Shown here: positions 5,013 through 8,289 of the stretch, in pieces
Layout of the letters: each line of letters starts with the position of its first letter
How positions within the stretch are numbered: the stretch's first letter is position 1
From: Caryophanales bacterium UBA7476
Lineage (GTDB): Bacteria; Bacillota_I; Bacilli_A; RF39; UBA660
Direction: 5' to 3'
Length of the DNA stretch: 8,289 nucleotides
Assembly (NCBI GenBank): GCA_002477275.1
Contig: DLOU01000009.1
Location: 1 to 8,289, forward strand
Translations under genes and position numbers: made by a program
The notes under the pieces: generated by a model
What the model saw: the letters and a program-made list of their open reading frames with translations, nothing else
Told to the model about the DNA's origin: nothing
The model's database searches: none

Positions 5013-5802
5013 CATCAAAATTAGCATAACAATACCTGCAGAAATGCTTGCAAATATTATACACTCCAATATCTACCATTTCTACACATTTACAATTGCC
5101 TTCTCCACGTGCTTTCCATGTTTTGAATCCTGTTTTACCAGTCATTTTAAAAGCAAGAGTATGAGAAACACAATCATCTCTTTTTAACCCATATTCTTCA
5201 AGTGTTCTTTTTTCAAAACATGTATGAATAACTATATTCTTTTCTTTAGCTATTTTTGAAAACTCTGTACCAATAGTTCTATAATCATCTTCTACAAAAT
5301 CTCTAAATCCTATATCTTTATGATTTTTCCTAACATTTTTATAATCATCTATAAAAGAAATAATAACTTTACTTATATATCCATCAAGTAAATTACATAA
5401 CTTTTTTAAAGCTTTAACATGATAATCTCTATTATATTTATCACTAATAAATATTGGGTCATATCTCACATTAACATTATCTTTTCCAATTATATTACTT
5501 ACTTCTTTTATTCCTTCAATTATCTTAGTTTTATCTATAACATTAGGTTCAATATCTTTATCATAACCAGTAAGAGTTACTTGAAATAATATTGGTTTAT
5601 CTATCTCTTTTAAATATGGAATAATTGGAAGAGGATTCTTAGTACAAAACACTATCATATCAACATCATCAAAATTTATTCTACTAACTAACTTGTTATT
5701 AAAAGGGTTTCTAACATCTACAAACCCTTCTCTATATCTATTAATAAACCATTCTGAATAAAAAGCAACTATATCAGTTCTACCACTAACATTTAATATC
5801 AT
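4978..5802 (-). CDS. DUF1848 protein with C-terminal Fe-S-type Cys cluster, frameshifted near its end
   Basis: The 274 residues encoded here match the DUF1848 family, whose function is unknown. Landmarks are the opening MILNVSGRTDIVAFYS, then FVDVRNPF, VFCTKNP (51-57), VRYDPIF (112-118), HTCFEKR, TGKTGFKTWKARGEGNC and the cluster ICKHFCRYCYAN. The cluster is C251-x3-C255-x2-C258, the spacing that binds the 4Fe-4S cluster in radical SAM enzymes, but placed at the C-terminus; C237 and C239 lie close by. The natural protein should have 295 residues. Here the frame leaves the family sequence after K266 at a nine-A tract and stops early. The ATG at 5802 follows the MscS stop by 5 nt, with AGGA overlapping that stop. 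Second gene of the operon. The enzyme-like architecture is clear; the reaction is unknown. Confidence 0.85.
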   Translation of the reverse strand: MILNVSGRTDIVAFYSEWFINRYREGFVDVRNPFNNKLVSRINFDDVDMIVFCTKNPLPIIPYLKEIDKPILFQVTLTGYDKDIEPNVIDKTKIIEGIKEVSNIIGKDNVNVRYDPIFISDKYNRDYHVKALKKLCNLLDGYISKVIISFIDDYKNVRKNHKDIGFRDFVEDDYRTIGTEFSKIAKEKNIVIHTCFEKRTLEEYGLKRDDCVSHTLAFKMTGKTGFKTWKARGEGNCKCVEMVDIGVYNICKHFCRYCYANFDEKKSNREYEKT

Positions 5803-5807
5803 ATATC

Positions 5808-6611
5808 CTACTTATTATGTATATCAATTTGTGTATATGGTATATCAATATTGTTTTTATCAAGTGTTAGTTTTATTATTCTTAAAGCATCCCTTTTTGT
5901 TTGCATTTTAATACTACTTTTAGCAACCACTTTAATCTTGTAATTGATTGCTGAAGAATCAAATAAAGCTGGTCCTAAATATTTAGCATCTTCTACACTA
6001 TCAAGTTCTTTAATTTCATTTATAATTGTTTCCATTACTTTTTCTACACGAGTAAGTTTTAATTCATAAGGAAGTGGAACATCAATATAAACATCTTTTG
6101 AAATAACTAGTGCTTCACTTATATTTCTATTAGAAATAGTAAACATATTTCCAGTATAAATATCTAGTATCTTAGTAGACTTAAAACCAAGAACAATAAC
6201 TTTACCTTCTACATCACCAATTTTTAATATATCTCCTACACTAAAATATTCATCTACAATAATATTAAATCCCATAATTATATCTTTTAAAGCATCTTGT
6301 AAGGCAAGTCCAGCTATAACTGAAACAACTCCAAGTCCAGCTATAATAGATGTAACATTTATACCATATACTTGTAAAACTAAAACACATACAATTAGTA
6401 TAACTATATATTTAAATACACTATTAAATAATCTTAAATAAGTTTTTCTTTTCTTACTTATTTCATCATTTTTTACCTTTCTATCACTAGCTCTACTAAT
6501 CATACTTTTTACAATACTATAAACAATCATTCCAACAAGAATAATAGCAAGCGAAACAATCAAATTTTTACTAGTAATAAATTTAATAACCCCATCAGTA
6601 AATTCTTCCAT
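5808..6611 (-). CDS. MscS-family small-conductance mechanosensitive channel
   Basis: A 267-residue channel protein that would open under membrane tension to release solutes during hypo-osmotic shock. It has three membrane segments: about 16-36, 65-82, and the pore helix TM3 at about 85-119. The pore helix carries the small-residue pattern AGLGVVSVIAGLALQDALKD, followed by IIMGFNIIVDEYFSVGD (111-127). The beta domain continues with DVEGKVIVLGFKSTKILD and FTISNRNIS (157-165). The protein ends with the family's IPYTQIDIH. Length is normal for the E. coli MscS-like group. ATG at 6611 is preceded by AGGAGG five bases upstream. It is the first gene of the five-gene operon, with a promoter just upstream, and is followed after 5 nt by the DUF1848 gene. 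Confidence 0.93.
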   Translation of the reverse strand: MEEFTDGVIKFITSKNLIVSLAIILVGMIVYSIVKSMISRASDRKVKNDEISKKRKTYLRLFNSVFKYIVILIVCVLVLQVYGINVTSIIAGLGVVSVIAGLALQDALKDIIMGFNIIVDEYFSVGDILKIGDVEGKVIVLGFKSTKILDIYTGNMFTISNRNISEALVISKDVYIDVPLPYELKLTRVEKVMETIINEIKELDSVEDAKYLGPALFDSSAINYKIKVVAKSSIKMQTKRDALRIIKLTLDKNNIDIPYTQIDIHNK

Positions 6612-6633
6612 AAAATCCTCCTCTATTAAAAAT

Positions 6634-6642
6634 ATTATAACA
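6634..6642 (-). promoter_or_regulatory. Extended -10 promoter of the mscS-led operon
   Basis: The minus strand reads TGTTATAAT: a perfect TATAAT (6634-6639) with the TGn extension (6640-6642). No -35 hexamer is visible 17 bp upstream, where the terminator hairpin of the preceding gene lies; an extended -10 can work without one. Transcription would start near 6627, leaving a short leader with GAGGAGG. Confidence 0.65.
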
Positions 6643-6645
6643 TAG

Positions 6646-6672
6646 AAAAAACAGATTTAAATAATCTGTTTT
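6646..6672 (-). terminator. Rho-independent terminator of the DUF4153 gene
   Basis: AAAACAGATT (6663-6672 on the minus strand) pairs with AATCTGTTTT (6648-6657) over 10 bp around a 5-nt loop, continuing into a T run down to 6646. The first arm begins inside the stop codon (6671-6673). It separates the DUF4153 gene from the operon downstream. Confidence 0.7.
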
Positions 6673-8266
6673 ACTTTTTTAATACATAACCTCTTAAAGA
6701 ACAATATTTCATTTCTCCATCATAAGAAAAACTAATATAAGTAATAATAATCTTTGTATTTGAATCAACAACAACTTCATTATTCTTATTGAAATATTCT
6801 TTAAAGTTATCATTATGATTATAGTAACGTTTAAATAACTTAGATAAGTTATACTCTTCATCATTTATAACATATTTATTAGTATTATTTGCTACTTCAA
6901 ATGAATAATATTCATCAAAATCTTGTATAGTCTTATAACCACTAACATTTATTATTGGATTATCAACTTCACTAGTAAAATATAATTCTTTATGTGAAAT
7001 TAAATCTGAACTATCAATATATTTTTCAATACTTTTTTGTTCTTCTTTAGTAAACCTATTTTCAAAATATTTTTCTCCACTCTTATAAGTAGATAAATAT
7101 ACATATGAACTATTTAACTTAACTATTTCTTTACTAGATAAATCACCTTTTTCTAATAATTTATTAATTCTATTTGTTTGACTTCTATATGAAACATCAA
7201 ACATATTAATACTCGGAACTAAAGTTGAAATAATAATTAATGCACTTAAAACCATAAACATATAATATATTTTTTTCTTATCAATAATATATAAAACTAT
7301 ATAAATAACTTCAAAAATAACAAGTATTACACATAAATATCTAAATATAGTAAAACCATTTTGAATTATTCTAGCTCCTACTGAATATATTTGTAAAAAT
7401 ATAAATGGAATAAATAATATTGGTAATTTTTTATTTATTTTATCTATTAGATCATTTTCATCTTTAAAGTTATAACAAAGTGTCCAAATAGGAAGTCCTA
7501 AAACAAATAATGTAGCAAGTATTCTAAATATTTGATTAGAAGGTATTTGCCATAAAATAAGTATTTTTAACATATAAACATATATAATTAAGAATGCAAG
7601 TATTAGTAAACTAGTCATTATATATTTAACAATAACTCTTACAAAACCAATAATTTTTTCATCTTTATTAATAAGTGAAACTATTATACCAGGAAAATAT
7701 ACAAGACCAACTACTATAAGCATTACTCTCCAAATTAAAGAGAAAGCTTCTTCTCCAAGAATTAGAAAACTAAATAATGAAGTAAGCATCATTATTCCAG
7801 AAGATAAAACATAATAAACAATTGATACTTTAAACATATTAAAACAAACTTGAATGTAATAACGTTCTATAGTTAGTTCACTCTTTCTATAAAGAATAAA
7901 TAGTGAAAAAATACTTAAGATTATATTATAAGTAATATAGATTCTGTAAAAATACTCACGACTTAAGCCATGACTTTTATTGTAAAAAACTAAAAAAAGT
8001 GATGAAATTACTAATACAACAAAAAACATAATATATTTAAATTTCTTTTTCTTATCAATATATACTTCTACTGAAAAAGAGCCTAAAATAAGTGGTACAA
8101 AAAGTAAAAACACATTAATTAAAATATTATTACTAAATACTTTTGTATCTAAAAATATTGCAAAGAAAAGTGTACATAAAAATATTAATATCAAAGTAAC
8201 TGGATAGTTCTTTAATATATTAAAAATATCTTTTAAAATTTTACCAATTTTTTCTTTTAATTTCAT
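6671..8266 (-). CDS. DUF4153-family multi-pass membrane protein
   Basis: A 531-residue membrane protein of the DUF4153 family, whose function is unknown. The N-terminal 20 residues are basic and amphipathic. About eleven hydrophobic segments follow between residues 22 and 350 (near 22-40, 47-66, 77-94, 109-125, 145-170, 178-198, 209-236, 246-263, 281-296, 306-328, 333-350). The family-typical stretch IIYVYMLKILILWQIPSNQ is at 227-245. After NMFDVSYRSQTNRINKLLEKG (354-374), another conserved family element, comes a soluble C-terminal domain of about 160 residues. This domain is predicted to hold mixed alpha/beta structure; its side of the membrane is not clear. ATG at 8266 has AAGGA close upstream (3-nt spacing, tighter than usual). 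Its promoter probably lies at or beyond the right edge. A terminator at its stop codon makes it a separate unit from the mscS operon. Confidence 0.85.
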   Translation of the reverse strand: MKLKEKIGKILKDIFNILKNYPVTLILIFLCTLFFAIFLDTKVFSNNILINVFLLFVPLILGSFSVEVYIDKKKKFKYIMFFVVLVISSLFLVFYNKSHGLSREYFYRIYITYNIILSIFSLFILYRKSELTIERYYIQVCFNMFKVSIVYYVLSSGIMMLTSLFSFLILGEEAFSLIWRVMLIVVGLVYFPGIIVSLINKDEKIIGFVRVIVKYIMTSLLILAFLIIYVYMLKILILWQIPSNQIFRILATLFVLGLPIWTLCYNFKDENDLIDKINKKLPILFIPFIFLQIYSVGARIIQNGFTIFRYLCVILVIFEVIYIVLYIIDKKKIYYMFMVLSALIIISTLVPSINMFDVSYRSQTNRINKLLEKGDLSSKEIVKLNSSYVYLSTYKSGEKYFENRFTKEEQKSIEKYIDSSDLISHKELYFTSEVDNPIINVSGYKTIQDFDEYYSFEVANNTNKYVINDEEYNLSKLFKRYYNHNDNFKEYFNKNNEVVVDSNTKIIITYISFSYDGEMKYCSLRGYVLKK

Positions 8267-8289
8267 AAATCCTTGTATGATATATATAG

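Noticed and set aside
5000..5016. Programmed -1 ribosomal frameshift at A AAA AAA/AAG in the DUF1848 gene
   Set aside because: A -1 shift at the tract reads AAG then TAA, an immediate stop. Restoring the family frame needs loss of one A or a +1 shift, so the classic -1 slippery site does not explain the gene.

Overview
The window is strongly AT-rich with AT-biased codons and Firmicutes-type AGGAGG ribosome sites, sigma-A-like promoters and hairpin-plus-T terminators. Together with an intact spoVS, this points to a low-GC Firmicute (Clostridia or related Bacilli) from a spore-forming lineage, probably anaerobic given the superoxide reductase. The species cannot be named from the sequence. Nine genes are present: eight on the minus strand and only spoVS on the plus strand. 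Gaps are short, and no stretch over 300 bases lacks a gene.

Left part, in minus-strand order of transcription: a UPF0104/YbhN-type membrane flippase-like protein (2198-3223); an unrecognised soluble protein (1172-2152) with its own promoter and a strong terminator; and a PD-(D/E)XK nuclease of the Rpn/PDDEXK_2 type (124-999), also with its own promoter and terminator. At the extreme left edge a consensus-like promoter carries a LacI-family-type palindromic operator between its -35 and -10. It fires leftwards into a gene outside the window.

Middle: spoVS (3296-3556, plus strand) is divergent from the flippase gene and converges on the end of a five-gene minus-strand operon.

Right part: a promoter at 6634-6642 drives a tightly packed operon: MscS channel, DUF1848 protein with a C-terminal Cys cluster, ArsC/Spx-like thioredoxin-fold protein, superoxide reductase, pentapeptide-repeat protein. 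Gene joints are 5-9 nt gaps or a 4-nt overlap, apart from the DUF1848/ArsC-like joint, which is disturbed by a frameshift. The operon looks like a redox/osmotic stress unit (inference). Upstream of it, a DUF4153 membrane protein (6671-8266) has its own terminator, which the operon promoter abuts.

Main points of interest: (1) the DUF1848 gene is interrupted at a run of nine A's, and removing one A restores a family-typical C-terminus that ends just before the next gene; (2) the superoxide reductase keeps every active-site ligand but has lost the Cys residues of the desulforedoxin domain; (3) the LacI-type operator at the left edge; (4) the nuclease start must be moved from a GTG inside the upstream gene's terminator to an ATG with a perfect Shine-Dalgarno.
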